Notes: generated from the letters alone by a model not told the origin. A stretch of 64,000 nt of DNA from Glebionis coronaria (GCA_025667525.1 CM046881.1:25803580-25867579); one strand, 5' to 3'. Shown: positions 1 to 8,301, counted from the stretch's first letter. Made by a program: numbers and translations.

Positions 1-11
1 TGTTATCTTCC

Positions 12-245
12 TCAGTAGTCGAGATATCTCAACCCACACCTAATACACTCAATAATCTTCTTTGCTGATTCCTCTTCATTACTATTATCCTGACCTCTAA
101 CAAAATCAGATGCTAATTCAAATTCTTTAACCTTTTTTACCCATCTCTCGCCACGTTTTTTAGAATTTAAAACGTCAAGTTCTCTCTCCTTTGAAATAAA
201 TATTAAGAAGAGGCTATATGAGAACCAGATTGATCTTTCAACGCT
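12..245 (-). CDS. Unidentified coding-like terminal exon (partial)
   Basis: A minus-strand frame is open for 77 codons from about 245 down to a TGA at 14-12. It has no internal Met, so it would be a terminal exon rather than a complete gene. The last 50 or so residues look like real protein: a basic stretch (KKRGERWVKKVKEFE), then an acidic stretch (DNSNEEES), then the ending IIECIRCGLRYLDY. The upstream part (hydrophobic, FLIFIS) could be intron; possible 3' splice sites are the AG just before GAGAGAGAACTT (near 189) or the one in CATATAG (near 214). I do not recognise the family. It lies back to back with the plus-strand frame at 261, so both can hardly belong to one gene. It may be a relic. 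Confidence 0.3.
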   Translation of the reverse strand, partial: SVERSIWFSYSLFLIFISKERELDVLNSKKRGERWVKKVKEFELASDFVRGQDNSNEEESAKKIIECIRCGLRYLDY

Positions 246-260
246 TCATCTTCTTTTCAG

Positions 261-599
261 ATGACTAGAGTTTCATCATGTCTTGTTAGATCACTATTAA
301 CTTCTTTTGTCTTTGATTCATATCCGAAACATGATGCAGCTGTCTTTATTGATCTTCTTTGTAACTTCCTAGATGTAGAATTTGTGGGATTTAGATACTC
401 TCATGGCAAACCAGAACTAGTGATTGGTGTAAGCTTACCTTCTTCTAGAGATGAAATGGAGAACATAGACCACTCGGATGGAAGCTATAAATGTAGCGTT
501 GAGCATAAGGGAGAGCCCCGTTATGAAGTAAGCTATAAAGCTATTATCCATTATGCCAGAGAATATTGCTTCACGAGTCACAACCTGCAGAAGCCATAA
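261..599 (+). CDS. Hypothetical 112-residue frame behind a splice acceptor
   Basis: A 112-codon plus-strand frame starts at an ATG that directly follows a good plant 3' splice site, the pyrimidine-rich CTTCATCTTCTTTTCAG ending at 260. It may therefore be an exon rather than a complete gene. The product is mixed and soluble, with no signal peptide or membrane segment: a hydrophobic N-terminal third (FIDLLCNFLDVEFVGF), a charged middle (SSRDEMENIDHSDG), and a tail with EPRYEVSYKAIIHYARE. It ends at TAA 597-599. I do not recognise the family. The opposite frame at 435-617 is its shadow. It could equally be the end of a decayed gene captured with the other fragments nearby. Confidence 0.35.
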   Translation: MTRVSSCLVRSLLTSFVFDSYPKHDAAVFIDLLCNFLDVEFVGFRYSHGKPELVIGVSLPSSRDEMENIDHSDGSYKCSVEHKGEPRYEVSYKAIIHYAREYCFTSHNLQKP

Positions 600-1067
600 A
601 ATAGATGAATGATACAAAGTACTTCAACTTTACATGTACAATTATCCCTACTTTCACCGGCAGCACATAACCATCTGTGACATAGTTGTTAAGTTTGAAA
701 AAAATGGACGGGAGCTGGTGGTTTGCAAACTGGGTCAAACAAGTCAAGGCTGAAACGGGTGTTTAAACAATCAGTATTGTCGATAGTTGATGTGTTAAAT
801 AAAAAATATACAGGCTGGGTTGACCCGCTTGGAAATGTTTCCCTTTTGCTAACTTTTCTGATATCACCCATTTGACCTGTTAGGCAAATAATGTAACACA
901 AATCAACCCATTGATAATATAATGGGTTGAGATCGTTACCTCCGGTTTCGTTCTAGTATAGGCAAATGAAAGATCACACATTGTCTTCATAAGATATATA
1001 AATTTGAACCAATAAAAACCAAAATATTGGGTTGAAATTCCTACCTCCGGTTTCGTTCTAGTATAGG
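600..1067. other. Non-coding stretch with TTGACCC-type repeat remnants
   Basis: No convincing gene. Between about 700 and 935 there are several copies, in both orientations, of motifs such as GGGTCAAAC, GGGTTGACCCG, CCCATTTGACC and AATGGGTTGA, typical of degenerate short transposon remnants in plant introns. The same flavour recurs at 3885-3930 and 5985-6050. The 3' part holds the 29-bp direct repeat listed separately. Confidence 0.4.
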
Positions 1068-1070
1068 CAA
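937..1070. repeat. 29-bp direct repeat pair, 105 bp apart
   Basis: The 29-bp sequence beginning TACCTCCGGTTTCG and ending AGTATAGGCAA is present identically at 937-965 and 1042-1070. The bases before each copy are also alike (AATGGGTTGAGAT versus ATTGGGTTGAAAT), so this looks like a partly eroded tandem duplication of about 105 bp. The second copy abuts the subtilase fragment exactly at its 5' break, suggesting the repeat marks a rearrangement junction. Confidence 0.75.
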
Positions 1071-1370
1071 TGGTCACCTGCTGGTATCAAGTCTGCAATA
1101 ATGACAACAGCGACCCAAGAAAGCCTAAATGGAAAAGCCATTGTAGATGAAAGAGAGCTCCCAGGAGACTCTTTTGCTATTGGGGCAGGTCATGTGAACA
1201 CATCAAAAGCCAACGATCCAAGCCTTGTTTTTGACATTAAACCCGATGACTACATTTTGTATTTGTGTGTTCCCTGCATAAAAAGTACCAGAGGCAGACC
1301 TAAATCGAACATTTTGATCCATAACTTTGGACTAAATCGATTTTTGGATCATGATCCCTACTTATCATAA
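1068..1370 (+). pseudogene. Subtilisin-like serine protease fragment
   Basis: Plant subtilases (S8 family, secreted or apoplastic proteases) share a block after the catalytic Ser: [15 protein letters not shown], then [21 protein letters not shown], then a DDYxxYLCG element. Here one frame from 1068 reads [15 protein letters not shown], then [18 protein letters not shown] and [10 protein letters not shown], an unmistakable match of roughly 70 residues. It begins abruptly at a short repeat, so the catalytic Asp, His and Ser regions are absent upstream. After about 1275 the frame no longer resembles the family and ends at TAA 1368-1370, so the C-terminal Fn3-like domain is also missing. This is a gene fragment, not a working protease. 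Confidence 0.85.
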
Positions 1371-1631
1371 CAACAAGCTAACTAATGTTCAAATTTTGTG
1401 TTGACATACGTTGTCTTTGATTTCCATATTACCCCTATCATATCATAAGTTGTGTAGCATTCGCAAATTATGGAAACTTGTTAGAGACACTTTGAAGATG
1501 AATTCTCTCATAAGCAACCCGGTAAATGCAGCTACCTATAACAACTTGCATTCCTTTATGAAGTGAAATTTCACATTCACGAAGCTTGCTGCATTGAATG
1601 AGCGTCCATACTTTAGAGCTCAAAGTAAAAC
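1371..1631. other. No recognisable gene
   Basis: AT-rich sequence between the subtilase fragment and the next coding-like frame. Short protein-like snippets (around 1480-1560) are interrupted by stops in every frame. No repeat or RNA signal stood out. Confidence 0.4.
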
Positions 1632-1991
1632 GAGATCCCTGGAACCGGAAAAGAGCATGCTGAAATTAAGGTTCTGTTTGAAGATAGTAGCGAAACCACA
1701 ATTGGCAGGTTGCCTGCGATGGTCAAGTCTGACTTGTGCTGGACGAGTGACATGAAGCAAGGTGATTGTGACTTTGACTATGGAGGCTATAAAGATCTCT
1801 TTCATTTGTCCTCTTTCGGCATTGTTGTCAACAGTTTATATTTTTTACGAATAATTTATGATATCTTAATTGCAGACTTTTATCGGCCAAGAGAGAATGT
1901 GTCTGAAAAGACTTTGGATAGTCAACAATCCAGTTTGGAGCATCAAATATCGATCATCTATTGTAAAGGAAAGGGTCTATGTAAAGCTTAG
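1632..1991 (+). CDS. Unidentified coding-like frame, 119 residues without an upstream Met
   Basis: One plus-strand frame is open from 1632 to the TAA at 1989-1991. Its first 55 residues look like genuine protein (EHAEIKVLFEDSSETTIGRL, then a Cys/Asp/Gly-rich GDCDFDYGGYKDLFHL). An internal ATG lies at 1710. The middle, about 1812-1872, is hydrophobic and AT-rich and ends in a splice-acceptor-like TTAATTGCAG (near 1873), so it may be an unspliced intron followed by a second exon. I do not recognise the family and saw no catalytic motif. It may be a relic of a third gene, or an upstream exon of the violaxanthin de-epoxidase-related pseudogene; the sequence alone does not decide. Confidence 0.35.
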   Translation, partial: EIPGTGKEHAEIKVLFEDSSETTIGRLPAMVKSDLCWTSDMKQGDCDFDYGGYKDLFHLSSFGIVVNSLYFLRIIYDILIADFYRPRENVSEKTLDSQQSSLEHQISIIYCKGKGLCKA

Positions 1992-2090
1992 ACACTCATG
2001 TTAGAGGCGGAGGGAAAGTTATTACTGGGTATTTGTTTAACTCGGTAGAGATTGCTATAAAAAAAGTTATTTGCTCAAAACAGAACAAAA

Positions 2091-2127
2091 GGGGTGGTGG
2101 CACAGTTGGCTAGCGCGTAGGTCTTAT
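2091..2127 (+). pseudogene. 5' half of elongator tRNA-Met
   Basis: From 2091 the sequence GGGGTGGTGGCACAGTTGGC and the following TAGCGCGTAGGTCT match the acceptor 5' strand, D-arm and start of the anticodon stem-loop of plant elongator tRNA-Met(CAU) as I know it, with about one change (G to A in the D-arm region). The match stops inside the anticodon loop, and no 3' half, T-arm or B box follows. The fragment lies directly upstream of the splice acceptor at 2147-2149 of the pseudogene exon, so it sits in what was an intron. It cannot make a tRNA. Confidence 0.65.
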
Positions 2128-2149
2128 TTAATCGTATTTGTGAAAACAG

Positions 2150-2772
2150 GCTGAAAGATTGAAATGGGTTGATGACAACTACGGCGAGATGCTGGTATTC
2201 ACAGATGACGTCCTCGAATCAAATGCAGCTCTTCAAACGGAGTTAACATCTGCAAACATTTTGCTAATTGTTTCATAACGAAACAAGAATCAGTAGAGTG
2301 GATTCAACGTTACAACGGAAACATCCCAAACATAGTCTGCTTTGATTCATCACCAGTATTAGAAAACAAACTAGGCGGATCTTTCGTCCCAACAGAAGGA
2401 AAAGGTAACTTCTAATTCAATGGACTAAACAAGATAAGAAAGGAAACAGTAGAGCTATCTAAGACTACAAGCGCAGCATGGCTCAGGCCTAACTCCAACG
2501 ATATAAGATTCTGTTAATTGATTATAATCAACGCTTACATAAAACCAGTTCCGGTTTTTTAGAATTTAAGAGCCCAAGGCTTTTCAACTTTGAACTGCAT
2601 GGTTTCAAAGTACAGACAACAAGTTTTGAACTGTCATCTAGATCCCAACAGCAGGAAAGCTTCACAATGCCTAAATCAATGTAGTCCCGTTGATCAAGTA
2701 TGCAACTATCAATGCCTTATAGTGGCTCCGCAAGAGTTGCGGGTTAGTCTTATACAGGTGCAGTATTGTTAA
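2150..2772 (+). pseudogene. Violaxanthin de-epoxidase-related (VDR-type) pseudogene
   Basis: After a splice acceptor (TGAAAACAG, ending 2149) a frame reads AERLKWVDDNYGEMLVFTDD and on to SANILLIVS. It is then broken by a frameshift near 2272. The second frame runs from 2275 to 2772 (ITKQESVEWIQ, CFDSSPVLENKLGG, DIRFC) with three in-frame stops at 2413, 2515 and 2560. It ends in a Cys-rich block: LNCMV at about 2590, CHLDP, then CLNQCSPVDQVCNYQC. The spacing C-x4-P-x(7)-C-x2-C-x5-C-x3-C resembles the Cys-rich region of violaxanthin de-epoxidase-like chloroplast proteins. The upstream part fits my memory of the VDE-related family (Arabidopsis At2g21860 type), but family assignment rests on recall. 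With one frameshift and three stops it cannot encode a normal product. The C-terminal lipocalin-like part was not found. Confidence 0.6.
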
Positions 2773-3740
2773 GGCCAATGATAAACTTAGTTTGTGAACA
2801 TTTGAATGTGCAGGCAGAAAACTCAGGGCTGCATTACATATTGCAAAAGTCTACTAGACATCGAAATATAGAATGTCTACTGGACACACACGAATTCCTT
2901 ATCATGCTAACGCTATCCAGTTTATAGACATGACATGGTACATGTGAAACTACATATAAAAATACTGGTCATAGGTAACTCAAAGGAAAATAATGAAGGT
3001 CTGATTTTTTGCCCGCCCTGTCTTTCTCATGCTCCATTATATTGCCGCCGACCAAAATATACGGAAAAGAGAGTGATGTCTCTTTTTGTGATTGGTTATA
3101 GCTTCTGCTCAGCGGATATGAGGGTGTTTGGATGTGGTTTAGAAGCCTCGCTAGAGATGTTACAGACTATCAAGGTCTTGGTCATACAATAAGTGGTTGT
3201 TCACAGCTTGACTTGTGCCCACTTACAGATCATAAGCATCAGGTATGAGCTACGAGCCACACTTGACTAGTTGTAAATAATACAAATAAGGTAGAAAAAG
3301 CAAAGCTAAAGAAATTTGATGAACTTTGGTCTTTTTTAAAAACACTACTACAAAATTATGAGCGGTGATATCAAAACATTATTTGAGCTTATGCGCTTCT
3401 AAGATAACGAGTTAAGATGGAGTATTATGTTAGACTCGTAGATGACAAGTATGTATCAATATAGTGTAATTTTCCTAGCATGTTTATAATTTCAAACTGC
3501 ATGCAAATAGGTTATCCCACTTTCTTCCATAATATAGTACCAAGTCAGTCATGACCTGACCCATCAAGATTATCCTAGAAATATGGGATGCGTATATTTA
3601 CAGTGTGAATAGTCTTGTTTGAATAGTGACACAATCAAGGTATGGGGGTGCATTTCTTTAACCTTTGAACAAGACACAAACACATTTATGTCAACAACAT
3701 TTAATTTTGAAACCTGTATCTAATGGTTGTTAAGTCAATC
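2773..3740. other. Degenerate downstream region, possibly the rest of the VDR pseudogene
   Basis: A further acceptor-like TGAATGTGCAG near 2814 is followed by LQK/LLDIEI-like snippets in shifting frames, which may be the next decayed exon. The 85-codon plus frame at 2935-3192 shows no family motif and biased composition, so I do not call it a gene. From 3190 to 3740 the sequence is AT-rich with nothing recognisable. Confidence 0.3.
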
Positions 3741-3883
3741 TATTTTTTTGGACCCAAGCCAAAAATCACGCCAACTTCAAAACGACATGCATAGTGCAAT
3801 GAGATAAACACACATCACAAGCTCATAATATTATGACAGGTATTTTTTTGGACCCAAGCCAAAAATCACGCCAACTTCAAAAC
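3741..3883. repeat. 43-bp direct repeat pair, 100-bp period
   Basis: The 43-bp block starting TATTTTTTTGGACCCAAGCC and ending CCAACTTCAAAAC occurs identically at 3741-3783 and 3841-3883. Exact identity and a precise 100-bp offset suggest a recent local duplication. The sequence between the copies is unique. Remnants with GGGTCGACC/GTTGACCC motifs follow at 3885-3930, then a short (AT)n tract near 3951-3964. Confidence 0.85.
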
Positions 3884-4053
3884 TGAGCTGGGTCGACCAT
3901 AAAGACTGGGTGAGTGTTGACCCATATGATCCGTTTCATTATTACATAGAAATATATATATATATAACTTCCCATTTTGGCCCTATAGAGATATAACATA
4001 GCTCAAATTGAGCAATTTATATCTAGAAAGAATACTTGAGTTACCTTTATTGT

Positions 4054-4058
4054 ACCAT
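4054..4058. repeat. Target-site duplication, left copy (ACCAT)
   Basis: Five bases ACCAT directly precede the 5' LTR and recur at 5599-5603 directly after the 3' LTR, the 5-bp duplication expected from LTR-element integration. Confidence 0.85.
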
Positions 4059-4450
4059 TGTTGGACCTTTTAATGTCTTGATACCAAAAGGGAATAAAGC
4101 CTGCTAAAGGAATATAATACAGGAAGGAAACAAACAGGCTTCAAGGCCCAGATCCAACCCTAGAGAGCAGTTAAATACGGTTATGTTCATAACATACCGT
4201 TTACTTTTTTAGAAACGGTGTTTCAATCACAAACACAACGTTTCATGTATTATATATAAATTAGGATTTCTGTAATCAAACGTAACCCTTATTATTCAAT
4301 AAATAGATCCTGTGGTTTATCAGGAAGGGTTCAAACCCATATCTTTTCTTGTTCTTCCCTGAATCAATTCCTCTCTTTATTTATATGATCGTTCATGATT
4401 AGTTTGGTCGTTATCCGATCCTGGAAACATAGATCAAGACCTGTCCAAAA
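4059..4450 (+). repeat. 5' LTR (392 bp)
   Basis: Begins TGTTGGAC and ends GTCCAAAA. It contains a TATA box (TATATATAAA, 4251-4260) and a poly(A) signal (AATAAA, 4298-4303) about 40 bases on, the standard order for U3-R. It differs from the 3' LTR only at 4236 (C here, T at 5384). Confidence 0.93.
4251..4260 (+). promoter_or_regulatory. LTR TATA box
   Basis: TATATATAAA within the 5' LTR, followed by AATAAA at 4298, places the start of the element's RNA at roughly 4285 if used. Identical copy in the 3' LTR. Confidence 0.55.
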
Positions 4451-4451
4451 G

Positions 4452-4463
4452 TGGTATCAGAGC
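4452..4463 (+). other. Primer-binding site for initiator tRNA-Met
   Basis: TGGTATCAGAGC, the usual plant PBS complementary to the 3' end of initiator tRNA-Met, lies one base after the end of the 5' LTR. It fixes the LTR boundary and the element's orientation. Confidence 0.92.
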
Positions 4464-4544
4464 GCCTGCAGTATCAAACTTCATGGATCGATCATCACGG
4501 AAGAAACAAAAGAGACAGAAGGGAAGAAATAAGAACATCAAAGG

Positions 4545-4770
4545 TTTTTCAGTTTTTTTTCTTATTTGGATTATGATAAGAAAATAATATAAGTTTTTAA
4601 GATTTTTCAGTTTTTATTTGGTTTATGATAAAAACAAGTTTTTAAGATTTTTAAGTTTTTATTTGGTTTATGATAAAAACAAGTTTTTAAGATTTTTCAA
4701 GATTTCTTATTTGGATTATGATAAGAAAAGTTTTTCAAAGGATTCTTATTTGGTTTATGATAAGAAGAAA
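4545..4770 (+). repeat. Internal AT-rich tandem repeat, about 39-52-bp units
   Basis: ATTTGG(A/T)TTATGATA recurs at 4564, 4616, 4661, 4709 and 4748, embedded in a longer degenerate unit with AAGTTTTTAAGATTTTTCAG. The block fills the 5' part of the internal region. Its 61-codon open frame (4618-4803) is low-complexity and not a gene. Confidence 0.8.
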
Positions 4771-4890
4771 AAAAGAAGAAGAAAAAATGGCAGATTTGAA
4801 TGAATAAAAAGGAAAGAAACATGGCTATGTTTTTTTGTTACAAAAGAAAGAGAACACAAACCGTGTTCATAAGAATTTCAAGAAGAAATC

Positions 4891-5010
4891 ATGATGATCA
4901 AACCGAGAGGGTTGAAAGGTGTGAGGCCGAAGATGAAGACATATGAGATGATCAGACAATCTTTGCAGCAAACCAACAAAAGCCATGAACTGAAGATTAT
5001 ACGCAGCTGA
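4891..5010 (+). CDS. 39-codon basic frame inside the LTR element
   Basis: Two tandem ATGs at 4891 and 4894 open a 39-codon frame ending in TGA at 5008-5010. It is rich in Lys, Arg and Met (begins MMIKPRGLKGVRPKMK). No family is recognised and there is no zinc knuckle. It is the only AUG-started frame in the non-AT-rich part of the internal region and ends right where the 25-bp repeats begin. Probably fortuitous. Confidence 0.15.
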   Translation: MMIKPRGLKGVRPKMKTYEMIRQSLQQTNKSHELKIIRS

Positions 5011-5135
5011 GTGCAGACAGAATTAGTCGCAGCCAGTGCAGACAGAATTAGTCGCAGCGAGTGAAGACATAAAGAATTGCAGGGAGTGCAGACAGAAAGA
5101 ATTGCTGGGAGTGCAGACAGAGAATACGTAGGATG
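5011..5135 (+). repeat. 25-bp tandem repeat, five units
   Basis: GTG(C/A)AGACA(G/T) starts at 5011, 5036, 5061, 5086 and 5111, an exact 25-bp period with drifting spacers (AATTAGTCGCAG, AAGAATTGC). The repeat is purine-rich and sits just upstream of the polypurine tract. Confidence 0.88.
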
Positions 5136-5196
5136 CAGAAATCAGAGAAACGCAGGGAGTGCTAGGAGACGTTCAAGATTTTGGCATCTCGACATT

Positions 5197-5206
5197 AGGG
5201 GGGAAC
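5197..5206 (+). other. Polypurine tract
   Basis: AGGGGGGAAC abuts the start of the 3' LTR, the expected position of the plus-strand DNA primer. Confidence 0.8.
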
Positions 5207-5598
5207 TGTTGGACCTTTTAATGTCTTGATACCAAAAGGGAATAAAGCCTGCTAAAGGAATATAATACAGGAAGGAAACAAACAGGCTTCAAGGCCCAGA
5301 TCCAACCCTAGAGAGCAGTTAAATACGGTTATGTTCATAACATACCGTTTACTTTTTTAGAAACGGTGTTTCAATCACAAACATAACGTTTCATGTATTA
5401 TATATAAATTAGGATTTCTGTAATCAAACGTAACCCTTATTATTCAATAAATAGATCCTGTGGTTTATCAGGAAGGGTTCAAACCCATATCTTTTCTTGT
5501 TCTTCCCTGAATCAATTCCTCTCTTTATTTATATGATCGTTCATGATTAGTTTGGTCGTTATCCGATCCTGGAAACATAGATCAAGACCTGTCCAAAA
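5207..5598 (+). repeat. 3' LTR (392 bp)
   Basis: Same length as the 5' LTR, 391 of 392 positions identical by eye. It ends GTCCAAAA and is followed by the target-site duplication ACCAT. Confidence 0.93.
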
Positions 5599-5603
5599 AC
5601 CAT
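5599..5603. repeat. Target-site duplication, right copy (ACCAT)
   Basis: Matches ACCAT at 4054-4058 on the left side of the element. This match also sets the LTR end at AAAA rather than at the CA three bases earlier. Confidence 0.85.
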
Positions 5604-8206
5604 CTGATTGGCCTTATAAGATCTTGTCTTTGATGCATACAATTGATATAACTTCATAGTTCATGCTGCAATATTGTTGGGTTAGTTCTTTATGATTTCA
5701 AAGATCCTGATGCATGTGAAGTACTACTAGTTAGCAGCCATTATAATTATATAACATTTGGTCTCATGTTTTACCCCAATAAAAGAAACTCACAGCACTA
5801 GATTCATTCCCTTTCGAAAAGACTTTAAGCATTGTGTCATTCTAGACGACTTCTTAAACTCTCTTATACCCTTCAAGATATCCTTTACGTGTGTTGTTAT
5901 TTCCTGCACACTATCTGAAATCCAGCGAATATTAACTATTAAGTTTCTTACTTTTTCTTCATTTAGAGCAATTTTTCCATTCGGCCTATTTGACCCGTTA
6001 GAGATGAAACACAGGTAGTATTTGAGCATTCACATGTAAATGGGTCAAACTTGACTCAAGTAAGTAGATGCTAACCGGGATCATGGATGAAATTGCTAAG
6101 AGAAGGCATAGAAAGAGCTTCATCTTGTGTATCTTTTGCAGAAATGATAATCCATACAAATCGATTAAGCAAGTAAATCCTCGCTACTCCTTGATAAGTA
6201 TATTATAAAATGAATCTTATGTACTAGACTAGAGGAGGCAGAGTTCTGGTTGCAACAAGGTTTTTGTACGTATTGAAATGAGTCGAGTAAGACCAACATG
6301 ATTGGTGGGTTGCTAATGGGTTCATGCTGAAACCTATCATTTTCTTAGTAATGGTCAAAGCAGACCAGTAGAGACCAACACGATGGGTGGGTTTGGGTAA
6401 TGTCCTCTGGGTTGAAAATATGATCAATCCGGTTGACTTGTTCTTCAGTTAGCTAAAGATTTTGATATCAAGAAACAAAATACGATGAACACATTCATGA
6501 AATATTCCCTTTTATATAACTCAAAACAATCTGACAATGCAAATACAAACGTGCTAAAAAAATACAGCTCAAACTACTAAACATGAATAAATCAATTTGC
6601 CAAACACAGCCGGGGCTCGAACGCTCCATGAGTGGCTTGAATGATTTTCCTTGGTCTTCCGCAACATCGTTTCACAAGTATCAGGGATGCATCAACAAGT
6701 AGAAGTTGTTAAGGATAATCAGTAACATTTACGAGAGTTAAAAAACCACTCATTTCCTATTCTGTTTTGAAAGGCTTTTCATCTGAATCCTTTCAGCATC
6801 CACTTGAGCAGCCTCCCCACAACGAAGTTGGGCTAGTGTCGGGGGATGCAGTGTGATGAATCTAGAATCATGAACAAGGGGTTGTCAAGCGCGTGCCATG
6901 CTCTCATAGATCCCATGGGGCTCATATGTGGCGGCTGACTGGATGCTCACTTCGCGTTGTACTAATAATTACCAATAACCTCCCTAAATAATAGGTGTAA
7001 CGCGGTGCATGACATCACTTATGTGAAGGTATCGCCGGTAGTCGGATCTCTTGATGAAGTGATTCAAGTGCACAAAAGGTTAACAGGTTGTGATAGTTGG
7101 CGTGTATGGTCTACAGGTTAACCATTAATGATCACCACACGTAATCTTCTCCAAACGCATATCCAAATACTAAAATTATGGAACGACCACAGGCAACACA
7201 ACAACCGCATCACACTGCAAGCAACCATATGTTAAACTGCTTCTTTTGTTTGTTACAAGTTACTTTTATCTTTCTTTTAGTGGTTATTTAGTCATGTGAG
7301 AACATCTCTGACACCTGTTTCATAAGATAATCTTCACCATATGGCTCTTTAGTGTAAAGTTAATCTTATTTTTACAAATTTTTCTAAGATTTTTCAATAT
7401 ATAAACAAAGCTAAATCTTTAGTGTAAAGTTTCATTTCTTTATAAATCCAATGCCACTTCAAGGTTACTACAAGTGTATGCTATATTTATAAGTAAAAGA
7501 ACTGGACAATTTATTTGAAAAATACAAAAATAAAATATGGACTATAATTTTAGGGACCAAGGTAGTACAATCTATGCCATGCTAGAAGCGGAAGTCTTTT
7601 TTAGTATAACGTCACAAGTTTGTCGACTATATGTGATGAACTTCAAGTCGTGTCTTTCTATTGGATCGCTAACATAGTCAAAGGCACCAATTTTTAATGG
7701 TTATAATGGGTGTGAGACCCGACTCGTTCTTACAAGTTCAAAGGATTCACCATCATCCATTACTTTTTTATGCTTTGTTTCTGCAACTTGTAGTTTTTAG
7801 CATACAATAAAAGTAGTTTTGTTCTTTTATTTTGGCTATTTTTTTTGCTTCTATTTTTTATTTCGTATTTTTTTTAAATGATGCACTTATAAAAAATATA
7901 CATCTATAAAAAATATACATATATACATAATTTCACCCAAGCCATTGACAAGAAGATGAATGGTAAGCAAAAAAAGTAGCTAGGCCTTGCAACTATCTAT
8001 CGTAAAGGACGATAGGATATCAACATTTTCAATCAGATCATATGCTCCATAGTGATTAACAAATAAAACTTTCAATTGACCGAACAAAACGAGGAGTCTG
8101 AAACAAGCTAAGGTTTGAAAACATAAACATATAACTTTGACATGAAAGTATAATAATAATAATCATTTGAACCCATAAAGTAAAATAGAAGCATATACAG
8201 TGGTAA
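5604..8206. other. Long intergenic stretch without a recognisable gene
   Basis: 5604-6560 is AT-rich with another TTTGACCCGTTAGAGATGAAAC remnant near 5990 and short frames that overlap on both strands with no family motif. 6560-7200 has higher GC and no long frame, including a GGTTAAC inverted pair at 7078 and 7113. 7270-8000 is very AT-rich with short direct repeats (CTTTAGTGTAAAGTT near 7347 and 7417; ATAAAAAATATACAT near 7889 and 7906). 8056-8206 falls beyond the poly(A) signal of the LOTUS gene. Nothing else is supported. Confidence 0.4.
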
Positions 8207-8212
8207 TTTATT
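8207..8212 (-). terminator. Poly(A) signal of the LOTUS-domain gene
   Basis: AATAAA on the minus strand, about 90 bases after the stop codon. It fits a short 3'UTR. Confidence 0.5.
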
Positions 8213-8301
8213 AGGCCAAAGAAAATATCATTATCTTCTTGGCATGTCCCGGCAAACCCTCTATTCATTTGTCTTCCTTTATCCGCCTGTCCTTAAGAGT
8301 C

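Larger units (their letters stand above)
4059..5598 (+). mobile_element. Short non-autonomous LTR retrotransposon (TRIM/small-LARD type)
   Basis: A complete 1540-bp element: 392-bp LTR, 756-bp internal region, 392-bp LTR, bounded by the 5-bp duplication ACCAT. The LTRs differ at one position only. A primer-binding site complementary to initiator tRNA-Met follows the left LTR, and a purine-rich tract precedes the right LTR, giving plus orientation. No gag, protease, reverse transcriptase, RNase H or integrase frame exists, so it must have been mobilised in trans. The internal region instead holds two tandem-repeat blocks and a 39-codon basic frame. LTR tips are TGTTGGAC...GTCCAAAA: the inner TTGGAC/GTCCAA are inverted, but the usual terminal CA is AA in both LTRs. 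At about 1.5 kb it is at the upper end of the TRIM size range. Confidence 0.9.

Noticed and set aside
435..617. Minus-strand 60-codon frame
   Set aside because: Antisense shadow of the frame at 261-599, hydrophobic and without motif.
689..1077. Minus-strand frames of 65-70 codons
   Set aside because: They lie in repeat remnants, and one contains the same peptide twice because of the 29-bp direct repeat.
1620..1805. Minus-strand 61-codon frame
   Set aside because: Antisense of the more protein-like plus frame at 1632-1991.
2091..2150. tRNA-derived SINE
   Set aside because: Only the A-box half is present; no B box, body or A/T tail before the exon starts at 2150.
5758..6029. Overlapping plus (86 codons) and minus (79 codons) frames
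   Set aside because: Phe/Ile-rich on one strand and Lys/Ser-rich on the other, overlapping a repeat remnant, no motif, no splice or promoter context.
6224..6427. Minus-strand 67-codon frame
   Set aside because: No recognisable motif; composition follows local repeats (GGTGGGTT-like).
8056..8268. Minus-strand 70-codon frame downstream of the LOTUS gene
   Set aside because: Covers its 3'UTR and poly(A) signal.
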